A stretch of DNA of 64,000 bases, from contig JADLBP010000211.1 of the NCBI GenBank assembly GCA_020847695.1, positions 62,001 through 126,000 on the forward strand, written 5' to 3'. Positions 18,843-26,593 of this stretch are shown here, in pieces. The notes beneath the pieces were generated by a model. It ran no database searches and had not been told where the DNA came from. It saw nothing but the letters and a program-made list of their open reading frames with translations. Position numbers and translations under genes: made by a program. The stretch is from Planctomycetota bacterium (GTDB lineage Bacteria > Planctomycetota > UBA1135 > GCA-002686595). Each line of letters begins with the position of its first letter. Positions within the stretch are counted from its first letter, which is position 1.

Positions 18843-20057
18843 ATGCGCAGCCCCAAGGAGGCCATTGCCGAGATTCTAGGTTGCGTGACGGGCGTCCGCG
18901 ACGACGAGCTCGTCTCGGTGGAGCAGTCTGACGGCCGCGTGCTCTCGCGTCGCGCTTCGTCCGACTTGGATTTGCCGCCGTTCGAAAAGAGTGCCGTCGA
19001 CGGGTTCGCGGTGCGCGCGGCCGATTTCGCGGAGTCGAACGCGGCGAGCGGGGAGCGAAGCCTGCCCATCCTGGGCGAATCCCGCGCGGGCGAGCCCTTC
19101 CGCGGCGATCTTCCGGCGGGAGCGTGCGTCGCGATCTACACCGGAGCCGAGTTGCCGTCAGGCTCCGACGCGGTGGTGATGGTCGAGCAGTCGCGCTCCG
19201 ACGGCGCGAACGTGGTGCTCCGCGACCATGTTCGACTCGGGCAAAACGTTTGCCATCGCGGTCAGGACCTGCGCGACGGACAGCTCGTGTTCGAGCCCGG
19301 CCGCGTGTTGCGACCCGCGGATCTCGCGGTGCTCGCGTCGATCGGCTGCGACCCGGTGCCGGTGTGGCGCCGCGTCAAGGTGTGCGTGGTGACCACCGGC
19401 GACGAACTCGTGCCCCCGAGCGCGCGCCCCGGCCCCGGCCAGATCCGCGAGAGCAACACGTTGGAGCTCGCGGCGCTCGCGCGACGCGCCGGCGCCGACG
19501 TCACCAACCTCGGCGTCGTCCGCGACGTGCCGGCGGAGCTCGCGCGGCGGCTCGCGGACGCGCTCGCGCGCTGCGACGTGCTCGTGACCACCGGCGGCGT
19601 CTCGGTCGGCAAGTACGACTTCGTCGGCGCGGCGCTCGAGGCGCTCGGCGTGCGACCGGTGTTCCACAAGATCGCGATGAAGCCCGGCAAGCCGCTGTGG
19701 TTCGGCATGCACGGCGAGAAGCCGGTATTCGCGCTGCCCGGCAACCCGGTGTCGTGCTTCGTCGGTTTCGAGCTCTTCGTGCGGCCGGCGCTCGCCAAGC
19801 TCTCGAACGCGACGGACTTCGGCGCGCGCGTGCGCCGCGGACGTTGGTGCGGCGGCGAACTCGCACCCAATCCGCGCGAGCAGTACCTGCCGTGCACGAC
19901 GCGGCCCGGCAGCGACGGCGTCGAGGAGCTCGTGCCCGTTCGCTGGAACGGTTCCGCAGACGTCGTCGGGCTCGCGCGCTCCGAAGCGCTCGCGGTCGCG
20001 CCGATCGAGACTCGCATCGCGGCCGGCGAAATGGTCGAGTACCGGCTGCTGCCTTGA
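18843..20057 (+). CDS. moeA: Molybdopterin molybdenumtransferase MoeA
   Basis: MoeA inserts molybdate into adenylylated molybdopterin to complete the molybdenum cofactor. The start chosen is the ATG giving 'MRSPKEAIAEILGCV', 404 residues, close to the usual ~410. Domain I/III begins with 'LPPFEKSAVDGFAVRAADF' (the family SxxDG motif), and the MoaB/Mog-like domain carries 'VCVVTTGDELVPP', 'IRESNTLELAALARRAGAD' and 'VLVTTGGVSVGKYDFVG', then 'ALPGNPVSCFVGFELFVRP'. All recognised motifs are intact. The stop overlaps the TTG start of lnt, so the two are a translationally coupled pair. No other cofactor gene is nearby. Confidence 0.95.
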   Translation: MRSPKEAIAEILGCVTGVRDDELVSVEQSDGRVLSRRASSDLDLPPFEKSAVDGFAVRAADFAESNAASGERSLPILGESRAGEPFRGDLPAGACVAIYTGAELPSGSDAVVMVEQSRSDGANVVLRDHVRLGQNVCHRGQDLRDGQLVFEPGRVLRPADLAVLASIGCDPVPVWRRVKVCVVTTGDELVPPSARPGPGQIRESNTLELAALARRAGADVTNLGVVRDVPAELARRLADALARCDVLVTTGGVSVGKYDFVGAALEALGVRPVFHKIAMKPGKPLWFGMHGEKPVFALPGNPVSCFVGFELFVRPALAKLSNATDFGARVRRGRWCGGELAPNPREQYLPCTTRPGSDGVEELVPVRWNGSADVVGLARSEALAVAPIETRIAAGEMVEYRLLP

Positions 20058-21754
20058 AGTCGGTCGATCCGCTCCCGCCGCTCGCTCCCGCGCGCCGCCT
20101 CGTCCTCCAGCTCGCCGCGTGGTTGCTCCTCGCGCTCGCGAGCCCGGGCATCCTCGTGCCCGACGGCGTGTGGTTGCTCGCGATCCTCGGCGTCGCGCTG
20201 TGGAGCCTCTCGGCGTCGCGGCCGGGCAAGGGCGCGTTCTGGATCGAGTGGTTCGCGAGCTCGCTCGGCTGGGCGTGGATCTGCGGCTGGGCGTGGCACG
20301 TGTGGCCGGGCACGTTGCTCTTCATGGGGCCCGCGAACGGGCTCTACGCGTGCGCCGCGATGGCTCTGCTGCGCCGCACCGCGCGCGTCGCGCCGCTCGC
20401 GCTCGCCGCGCCGCTCGCGTGGCTCGGCGTCGAGACGTTGAAGTCGATCCTCGAGCCGCCGTTCGGCCTGCCGTGGATGCGCCTCGGCACGCACTTGCAC
20501 GCCGCGGACTGGATCCTCGGCAGCGCGCGCGTCTGGGGCGTGATCGGGCTCGGCTGGGTGCTCGCGGCGCTCGGCGGATGGATCGCCGATGTGCTCGGCG
20601 GTGGGGGCTCGAAGCTCGCGCGCTCCGGCGTGTTCGCGGGCGTGCCGCTGCTCGCCGGAGTGCTGCTCAGCGCGCTGGTGCCCGCGCCGGACACCGTCGA
20701 CGGGCCGCGCGTGCTGCTGGTGCAACCGAACATCGCGCAGAGCCGCAAGATGCGCGCGCGCGGCGGCGACGAGATCTTCAAGGAAGGCCGCGCGCGGACG
20801 CTCGAAGGGCTCGCCGCCGCGCGCGCGTCCGCCGAGCCGCCGCCGGACCTCGTCTGTTGGGGCGAGACGATGCTCGGGATGCCGATCATGGATCGCGGGC
20901 TCGCCGCGGCGATCGAGCAGGGCGCCTCGAGCGATCCGTGGGCCGGCTACGAAGCGGACGTCGAGTGGGTCCACGGCTGGCTCGACGTCGAGGACAACTG
21001 GATCGGTCAGGGGCTGTTCGGCGCGACGCGCACCGGCGCCGTGCTGCCCGCGGGGACGAGCTTCCTCGCCGGCGCGGAGACGTTCGTCGCCCACGAGGGG
21101 CGGGTCCGACGGCGCAATTCCATGGTGCTGTGGAACGCGGACGGCGTGCGCGACGGTGTCGCGTCCAAGCTCCACTTGGTGCCCGGCGCCGAGACGTTGA
21201 CCGGGCTCGAGCGCTTCGATTGGGCGCGCGGCGCCATCGGGGCACTCGCGGGGTACGTGCCCGACCTGCTCGCCGACGACGAGGCGGGGATCCTCGAGCT
21301 CGCGACCCGCGACGGCCGCCGCTTCCGCTTCGGCGGCAGCGTCTGTTTCGACAACGCGTTCGACGACCCGTACACCGGGCCGGCGCGCCGGGACGACCTC
21401 GCGTTCCACCTGATCGTCAGCAACGAGGCGTGGTACCTCCAGAGCCACGAGGTCGATCAGATGATGGCCTTCTCGCACCTCGAGGCCGCGCTGACCGGGC
21501 GGGCGGTGGTGCGCGCGACCAACTCGGGAGCGAGCGCGGTGATCGGGCCCGACGGGCTCGAGGTCGCGCGCCTCGTCGTCGACGGCTCGGACCGCGAGGT
21601 CGGCGGCAGCCTGCTCGCGACGGTGCCGGTGCCCGCGCCCGGCGTCGGCGTCACCCCCTATGTACGTAGCGAGCGCCTGTGGCAGCTCGCGGTGCTGGTC
21701 GCGCCACTCGCGGCGCTGCTGCTCGCCCGCCGCCGGCGCGCACCGGCGGCGTAG
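20054..21754 (+). CDS. lnt: Apolipoprotein N-acyltransferase Lnt
   Basis: Lnt adds the third acyl chain to lipoproteins at the periplasmic face of the inner membrane. The track ORF begins far upstream in the moeA region; the likely start is the TTG at 20054 (TTGA overlap with moeA), giving 566 residues. About six N-terminal helices (residues ~15-220) precede a nitrilase-like domain. The expected triad is visible: Glu271 in 'CWGETMLGMP', Lys372 in 'SKLHLVPGAET' and Cys431 in 'GGSVCFDNAF'. The local motifs deviate from E. coli (CFD instead of CYE after the nucleophile), and about 35 extra residues (~280-315) follow the first catalytic Glu. The many lipobox proteins in this window would be substrates. 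Confidence 0.88.
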   Translation: MKSVDPLPPLAPARRLVLQLAAWLLLALASPGILVPDGVWLLAILGVALWSLSASRPGKGAFWIEWFASSLGWAWICGWAWHVWPGTLLFMGPANGLYACAAMALLRRTARVAPLALAAPLAWLGVETLKSILEPPFGLPWMRLGTHLHAADWILGSARVWGVIGLGWVLAALGGWIADVLGGGGSKLARSGVFAGVPLLAGVLLSALVPAPDTVDGPRVLLVQPNIAQSRKMRARGGDEIFKEGRARTLEGLAAARASAEPPPDLVCWGETMLGMPIMDRGLAAAIEQGASSDPWAGYEADVEWVHGWLDVEDNWIGQGLFGATRTGAVLPAGTSFLAGAETFVAHEGRVRRRNSMVLWNADGVRDGVASKLHLVPGAETLTGLERFDWARGAIGALAGYVPDLLADDEAGILELATRDGRRFRFGGSVCFDNAFDDPYTGPARRDDLAFHLIVSNEAWYLQSHEVDQMMAFSHLEAALTGRAVVRATNSGASAVIGPDGLEVARLVVDGSDREVGGSLLATVPVPAPGVGVTPYVRSERLWQLAVLVAPLAALLLARRRRAPAA

Positions 21755-22057
21755 TCGAGCCGCGCCGCAGGCGGTCGCCGTCGAGCGCTCCGACCCGCGC
21801 CGCGTGATCGGCCGGCGTAACCGGGCGGCCGAGCCAGGTAATCACGCCGGTGTCGATGACAGACGGGCCAACGTCCCTTGACCCTCGCTCGACACCCTCC
21901 CTATACTCCCCGCCCTCTCCAGTTCGACTCCGGCCCACCCAGACTCTGATCCGCGCCCGGTGCCAGCCCCTGCGCCCCGCACCCCGCGCGCGTCCCCAAA
22001 GCCGAAGACGAACGGGTCCCCATCCGACTCTCGACACCCCGCCCTTCTCATCGACGT
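21755..22057 (+). other. Intergenic region carrying a strong promoter and a ~145 nt leader
   Basis: This 303 bp stretch has no credible gene; the ORFs crossing it are antisense shadows. It contains a good sigma70-type promoter (21878-21907) and then a C-rich, purine-poor leader up to the ATG at 22058 with no Shine-Dalgarno. I see no riboswitch-like structure. Confidence 0.5.
21878..21907 (+). promoter_or_regulatory. Sigma70-type promoter TTGACC-N18-TATACT
   Basis: The -35 box TTGACC (21878-21883) and -10 box TATACT (21902-21907) are separated by 18 bp. This is the best match to the canonical consensus in the window, and it predicts start of transcription near 21914. It would drive the coiled-coil gene and the small membrane protein gene. 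Confidence 0.75.
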
Positions 22058-22915
22058 ATGAGCACGATCGGCAAGATCTTCATCATCCTCAACGCGCTCC
22101 TCGCCGCGGCCTTCCTGGGCTACGCGGTTCACTCGCTCGGGAAGACCAAGCAAGTGATGGAGGATCACAAGAAGGTCCTGGCGGAACGCGACGCGAAGGT
22201 CGCCGACCAGGACAAGCAGATCGCCGACCTCAGCACCCGCCTCAACGGCGAAACCGGTGCGAAGGACGCGGCGCGCGCCGAAGCGGTCAACAACAAGGAC
22301 CTCGCCGATCGCAACCAACGCGACCTCGACGCGGCGAAGGACGAGAGCTCGAAGCTCAAGTCGCAGCTCGACAAGATCAGCGAGAGCCTCGGCGGCTTCA
22401 ACACGACCAACCAGGACCTGATCGCCGCCAAGGACAAGGCCTTCGCGGAAGCCCGCGACGCCGAGAAGGCGCGCGACCAGGCGCTGGAAGAGAAGATGGC
22501 GGCCGAGAAGGCGCGCCGTGACGCGGAAGACGCGCTCGCCGCCGCGAACGTCGAGATCGAAGGCCTGAAGACCGAGGTCGCCTCGGCCAGCCAGAACATC
22601 GACGACCTGAACACCAAGCTCAGCACGGTGGTCGCGGTCACCGGCGTCGATCTCCAGAAGATCACCGCCCAGCCGCAGATCGACGGCGCGGTGATGGGGA
22701 TCTCCTACGACATCAAGCCGGGCCTCCTGACGCTGAACGTCGGCTCGGACGCGGGCGTCACCGCCGGCATGACCTTCGAGATCTACCGCGGCAGCACCTA
22801 CAAGGGCCAAGCGCGCGTCCAGAAGGTCCTGAACAACATGTGCTCGGCGCTGATCACGCGCCCGGTCGCCGGTCAGACGATCGGCCAAGGCGACAGCGCC
22901 TCGACCCGCCTCTGA
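22058..22915 (+). CDS. Membrane-anchored coiled-coil protein with small C-terminal beta domain, function unknown
   Basis: This is a 285-residue protein not assignable to a named family from sequence alone. Residues 5-25 ('IGKIFIILNALLAAAFLGYA') form a single membrane anchor. Residues ~30-205 are a long charged coiled coil rich in A, K, D and E. Residues ~220-285 form a compact predicted beta domain ('LLTLNVGSDAGVTAGMTFEIYRG' is one continuous stretch, of which 'GSDAGVTAGMTFEIYRG' is the core). This anchor / coiled coil / beta-module order recalls MreC and other periplasmic scaffolds; that is an analogy, not homology I can prove. It has its own strong promoter and is followed 31 nt later by a small membrane protein and then a strong terminator, so the pair is an independent two-gene unit just ahead of the mre genes. 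Confidence 0.75.
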   Translation: MSTIGKIFIILNALLAAAFLGYAVHSLGKTKQVMEDHKKVLAERDAKVADQDKQIADLSTRLNGETGAKDAARAEAVNNKDLADRNQRDLDAAKDESSKLKSQLDKISESLGGFNTTNQDLIAAKDKAFAEARDAEKARDQALEEKMAAEKARRDAEDALAAANVEIEGLKTEVASASQNIDDLNTKLSTVVAVTGVDLQKITAQPQIDGAVMGISYDIKPGLLTLNVGSDAGVTAGMTFEIYRGSTYKGQARVQKVLNNMCSALITRPVAGQTIGQGDSASTRL

Positions 22916-22946
22916 TCCCGGCCCACCCCCGAAGGGACTACGAACC

Positions 22947-23153
22947 ATGGCCAAGAGCACTCGGATGAGCAAGCGCGCGGCGTCCTCGCCGACGCCGGTC
23001 CAGCAAGCGCAAGTCGTCGAGGCGTCGGCTTCCAGCGAAGCCAGCGTCTACACCGGGGTCGCGATCGTCGCGACGCTCGTGTTCCTCGTCGCCTGCATCA
23101 TGATGGATCACGAGCTCGGACCGCTCGGCAGCGGCCTGTTCTTCAAGGGCTGA
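22947..23153 (+). CDS. Small single-span membrane protein, function unknown
   Basis: This 68-residue protein has a basic, Ser/Ala/Pro-rich N-terminal half and one hydrophobic helix at residues ~36-55 ('VYTGVAIVATLVFLVACIMM'), then a short Gly-rich tail ending 'GSGLFFKG'. A purine-rich GAAGGGA eight to nine bases upstream of the ATG is a reasonable ribosome binding site. It lies 31 nt after the coiled-coil gene and immediately before a strong terminator, so it is the second gene of that unit. The basic N-terminus suggests a cytoplasmic N-in orientation. Function is unknown; partner of the coiled-coil protein by context. Confidence 0.7.
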   Translation: MAKSTRMSKRAASSPTPVQQAQVVEASASSEASVYTGVAIVATLVFLVACIMMDHELGPLGSGLFFKG

Positions 23154-23171
23154 GCTCCCGCTTCGAACCAC

Positions 23172-23213
23172 GCGCGGCCGTCGTCCTCTCCGGACGGCGG
23201 CCGCGCTGCTTTT
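23172..23213 (+). terminator. Intrinsic terminator after the coiled-coil/small-protein unit
   Basis: This is a 15-bp stem (23172-23186 with 23192-23206, all positions paired with one G-U) closed by the 5-nt loop TCTCC and followed by TGCTTTT. It lies 18 nt after the stop at 23153 and separates the unit from mreB. Confidence 0.9.
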
Positions 23214-23579
23214 CGGCCCGGGCCTCGCGCCCGGCGTGAGCTCGCCGTGAACTCGGGCGCATCCGCCGTTCGAAGGGCGCGAGCCGCCGCGCTCGCGAGC
23301 GAGCTCTCGACCGGTGCGAGCGCGTCGCATCGAGACGATCGAGACCTCGGCGTGTGCGCCGCGTCGCTCGCCGTGAACGCGCCGTCCGCGCGGGCACGCC
23401 GTTCGGGACGCGCATTCCGCGCGATCCACGCTAGAATCCGCGCGTTCTGCGGGGCGGAAGCTCGACGCGCGCGCGACGCGCCGGATGCCCGCCCGCGCAC
23501 GCCGCGCGTCGGCGTGCGAAAGCGAGAGAGGGACACACGAGCGCGCTCGAGCGAGTCTCAGTGAGAAGGGTACGGGGTC
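23214..23579 (+). other. Intergenic region upstream of mreB with one -10-like element
   Basis: There is no credible gene in these 366 bases. A TAGAAT at 23431-23436 followed by CCGCGCG has the same downstream context as other promoter-like elements here (compare 54539) and would give a leader of roughly 140 nt. A purine-rich GAGAAGGG precedes the mreB TTG start. Confidence 0.4.
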
Positions 23580-24638
23580 TTGGAATCCAATCCGTGGCAA
23601 TGGGTGCTGGGTCGATTCTCCGTCGACATGGGGATCGATTTGGGCACCGCCAACACGCTGGTCACGGTGCGCGGGCGCGGCATCATCCTGAATGAGCCCA
23701 GCGTCGTCGCCGTGAAGAAGGGCACCAACGAGGTGCTGCTCGACGGCATGGCGGTCGGCAAGGCCGCGAAGGACATGCTCGGCAAGGCGCCGTCCGGCAT
23801 CGAAGTCATCCGTCCGCTGCGCAACGGCGTGATCGCGGACTTCGAGGTGACCGAGCGGATGCTCCGCTACTTCATCACCAAGGTCCACGAGGGCCGCACG
23901 TGGGTGAAGCCGCAGGTGGTGATCTCGGTGCCGGTCGGCATCACCGCGGTCGAGCGTCGCGCGGTGATCCACTCGGCGGAACGCGCCGGCGCGCGCCGCG
24001 TGTTCCTGATCGACGAGCCGATGGCCGCGGGCATCGGCGTGCAATTGCCGGTGACCGAACCGCGCGGCTCGCTGATCGTCGACATCGGCGGCGGCACGAG
24101 CGAGATCGCGGTGATCGCGCTCGCCGGCCTGGTCTGCGCGACCAGCTTGCGCATCGCGGGCGACGAGCTCGACGAAGCGATCATGAACCACCTGCGCCGC
24201 CACCACAACTTGGCGATCGGCGAGCAGAGCGCGGAGCGCATCAAGCTGACGATCGGCTCGGCGTGGCCGCTCGAGCAAGAGCTCTCGATGACCGTCGCCG
24301 GCCGCGACACCGTCCACGGATTGCCGCGGCGCACGTCGGTGACGTCGATCGAGATCCGCGAAGCGCTCTCCGGTCCGGTGCGCCAGATCTGCGAGGCGAC
24401 GCGCTCGATCCTCGAGGAAGCGCCGCCGGAAATCTCCGCGGACATCGTCGAGACCGGCGTCACGCTGGTCGGCGGCGGCGCGCTGCTGCCCGGCCTCGCC
24501 AACGCGATGAGCGAACTGCTCGGCATCCCGGCGCGCGTCGCCGAGGATCCGCTGACGGCGGTCGCGCGCGGCACCGGCGTGTTCCTCGAGCGCCTGGACG
24601 ACTTCTCGTCGGTGCTCTCGACCGACGACGAAGGCTGA
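23580..24638 (+). CDS. mreB: Rod shape-determining protein MreB
   Basis: MreB is the actin-like ATPase that forms membrane-associated filaments and directs the elongasome. The protein has 352 residues, starting at TTG ('MESNPWQWVLGRFSVDMGID') with GAGAAGGG upstream. Actin-fold motifs are the phosphate 1 loop 'DMGIDLGTANTLV' (~16-28), 'VPVGITAVERRAV', phosphate 2 'LIVDIGGGTSEIAVIAL' (~163-179), and the adenosine motif 'VGGGALLPGLANAMSELLG' (~298-316). The short N-terminal extension with two Trp residues could act as a membrane-binding amphipathic segment. mreC, mreD, PBP2 and rodA follow on the same strand with tiny gaps or overlaps. Intact MreB is not universal in Planctomycetes. Confidence 0.96.
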   Translation: MESNPWQWVLGRFSVDMGIDLGTANTLVTVRGRGIILNEPSVVAVKKGTNEVLLDGMAVGKAAKDMLGKAPSGIEVIRPLRNGVIADFEVTERMLRYFITKVHEGRTWVKPQVVISVPVGITAVERRAVIHSAERAGARRVFLIDEPMAAGIGVQLPVTEPRGSLIVDIGGGTSEIAVIALAGLVCATSLRIAGDELDEAIMNHLRRHHNLAIGEQSAERIKLTIGSAWPLEQELSMTVAGRDTVHGLPRRTSVTSIEIREALSGPVRQICEATRSILEEAPPEISADIVETGVTLVGGGALLPGLANAMSELLGIPARVAEDPLTAVARGTGVFLERLDDFSSVLSTDDEG

Positions 24639-24677
24639 ACGACCCGCGCGTCCGCGAGCGGCTAGGAGGCGATCGCC

Positions 24678-26057
24678 GTGCGTCTGACCTATGCACGCGC
24701 GCTCTACCTGATCCTGTTCGTCGCGGCGTTGGTGTGCTCGCTCAAGCCGATGCCGTCGGTCGACGCGGCGCTCGAGCGAGCGAGCTCGCCGCTGCGCCTG
24801 CTCGCCGAGCTCGCCGCGCCGGCCGAATGGGCGCGTTCCAGCCGCGTCGAGGCCGCGGTCGCGCACCTCGCGAGCACCGCGGAACGCGAGCAGGAGCTGC
24901 GGCGCGAGCTCTACGCCGACGAGTGGCGCTTCACGTTGCCGCAGAGCCCGGAGCTCGCCGCCGGGCGCCGGTTCGTCCGCGGCGACGTCGTCGGACGCGG
25001 CGAGACGTCGCGCGATCGGCTCGAAGTGCACCTCGAGAGCGCGGACGCGTCGGGCATCGAGGTCGGCATGCCGGTGATCTCTGGCGACGCGTACGTCGGC
25101 CGGGTCGCCGAGCTCGAACGCGCGCGCCCCGGCGTCGCATGGATCGAGCTCGTCACCGCGCGCGGCGCGTACGTCGGCGCGCGGGTCGACGTCGAGCGCA
25201 CCCAGCGGAGCGCGTCGCTGGTGGTCGGCGGCGTCAGCGGCGCGTCGGCGAGCACCGCGCACGCGTACCTCGCGGTGCACCACCCCGAGGATCCCGAGCT
25301 CTTCGAGGGCCGCGTCGTCGTCGACGAGACGTGGTCGCACTTCGAGCGCTTCGCGGAGGAGTCGCGCGGGTTCGAGCTCGGCTACCTCGAGCGCGACCCG
25401 TCCGGCGCCGCGGGCGTGCGGCCGACGCTCGACTACCAGAACGGCCTCTTCCACGTCGCGGTGGTCTGCCCGGCGGGCGTCGCGCGCGGCGAGGAGACCG
25501 CGCACGTCGACGAGCTCGAGAGCGGACGCTGGGTGCGAGCGCGCGTGCTGTCGTCGCGCGACCCGGCGCGCGCGTGGGGCGGCATCGTGCTCGCCGCGGG
25601 CTCGAGCGACGGCGTGCGCCCGGGTTCGGCGGTCGTGTTCGGCACGCGGCTGGTCGGTCGGGTGGAGGCCGTGTCGCGCTGGAGCGCCAAGGTCAGTTTG
25701 CTCGCGTCGCGCGGCTTCGCGCTCGGTGCGGTCGCGCGCGTCGCGAGCGACGAGCGGCCCGCGGCGCTCGGCGAGATCCGCGCGCTCGGCGGGCGCGACG
25801 AGCAGGGCGCCGCGCGGTTCGTGTGGAGCGCGCCGCGCGAGCTCGCCGGCGAGGCCGGCGCGACCTCCGACGCGATCCTTTTCACCGGCTCCGGCGACCG
25901 CGGCGTGCCGCGCGGGCTGATCGTCGGGCGCGCGGCGCTGCCCGCGCACGCGCGCGCGAGCGTCGAGTTCGGCCTGACCGAGTTCGCCGACGGCGCCGAG
26001 CTCGGCGAGGTCTGGGTCTTCGCGCCCGAAGAGCCCGCCACGGAGGGCGCGCCGTGA
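24678..26057 (+). CDS. mreC: Rod shape-determining protein MreC (long form)
   Basis: This is a 459-residue bitopic protein, longer than the usual 280-370. GTG start with a perfect AGGAGG 8 nt upstream (24664-24669). One anchor helix lies at residues 8-25 ('ALYLILFVAALVCSLKP'), followed by a short helical region with a charged coiled-coil segment (~45-80). The beta-barrel core then carries 'ESADASGIEVGMPVISGDAYVGRV', the MreC-type 'G(V/I)xxGMPV' signature, and a second copy of the same pattern further on ('SSDGVRPGSAVVFGTRLVGRV'). An inserted block lies between the two barrel halves. MreC links MreB to PBP2 in the periplasm. The stop overlaps the mreD GTG by 3 nt. Identity rests on the core pattern plus position after mreB. 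Confidence 0.82.
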   Translation: MRLTYARALYLILFVAALVCSLKPMPSVDAALERASSPLRLLAELAAPAEWARSSRVEAAVAHLASTAEREQELRRELYADEWRFTLPQSPELAAGRRFVRGDVVGRGETSRDRLEVHLESADASGIEVGMPVISGDAYVGRVAELERARPGVAWIELVTARGAYVGARVDVERTQRSASLVVGGVSGASASTAHAYLAVHHPEDPELFEGRVVVDETWSHFERFAEESRGFELGYLERDPSGAAGVRPTLDYQNGLFHVAVVCPAGVARGEETAHVDELESGRWVRARVLSSRDPARAWGGIVLAAGSSDGVRPGSAVVFGTRLVGRVEAVSRWSAKVSLLASRGFALGAVARVASDERPAALGEIRALGGRDEQGAARFVWSAPRELAGEAGATSDAILFTGSGDRGVPRGLIVGRAALPAHARASVEFGLTEFADGAELGEVWVFAPEEPATEGAP

Positions 26058-26593
26058 CCAAGAGTCCGTGGCTCGCGTGGTTCTTGCTCTGCGTGTGGTC
26101 GCTGTGGGCGTCCGCGGTCGAAGCGCGGCTCGCCGATCCGTTCGGGCCGTTCGCGCCGGCGCTCGGATCGATGCTGGTGCTCGGACTCGCCGCGCGGCTC
26201 TCGACCGGTCAGTCGTTCGGGCTCGCGCTGGTCGGGACGTGCGGCGCCGCGGCGCTCGGCACGCAACCGGTCGCCGCGGTGCTCGCGGCGTTCCTCGGCG
26301 TGCTGCTCTTCCTGCGCATCGTTCGATCGGCGCTCGACGTGTCGTCGCCGCTGGTGCTCGCGGTCGCCACCGGCATCGCCGTGTTCGGCGCGCAGACGTG
26401 GGGCGAGCTCGTCCGCGAATCGCGCTTGGTGCACGGGCTCGCGCTCGCCGACGGAGCGCTCTGGCGGTCGCTCGCGACCGCGGTTTCGAGCGGCGTCGCG
26501 ATGCTTCTCGTCGGGCCCGCGATCGCCTACCTTCCGGGAGTGACGCCGCTGAAGAGGAACTCCCCGTGGTCCAACGTCGCGTCGGTCCGCTGA
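26054..26593 (+). CDS. mreD: Rod shape-determining protein MreD-like
   Basis: This is a 179-residue hydrophobic protein with about five membrane segments. It starts at the GTG overlapping the mreC stop (GTGA) and ends 28 nt inside the PBP2 gene. The track shows it only as the tail of a much longer shadow ORF. Sequence similarity to E. coli MreD is weak, which is normal for this fast-evolving family. The call relies on length, hydrophobicity ('WLAWFLLCVWSLWASAVEA' at the N-terminus) and its place between mreC and the PBP2 gene. MreD is an inner-membrane partner of MreC. Confidence 0.75.
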   Translation: MTKSPWLAWFLLCVWSLWASAVEARLADPFGPFAPALGSMLVLGLAARLSTGQSFGLALVGTCGAAALGTQPVAAVLAAFLGVLLFLRIVRSALDVSSPLVLAVATGIAVFGAQTWGELVRESRLVHGLALADGALWRSLATAVSSGVAMLLVGPAIAYLPGVTPLKRNSPWSNVASVR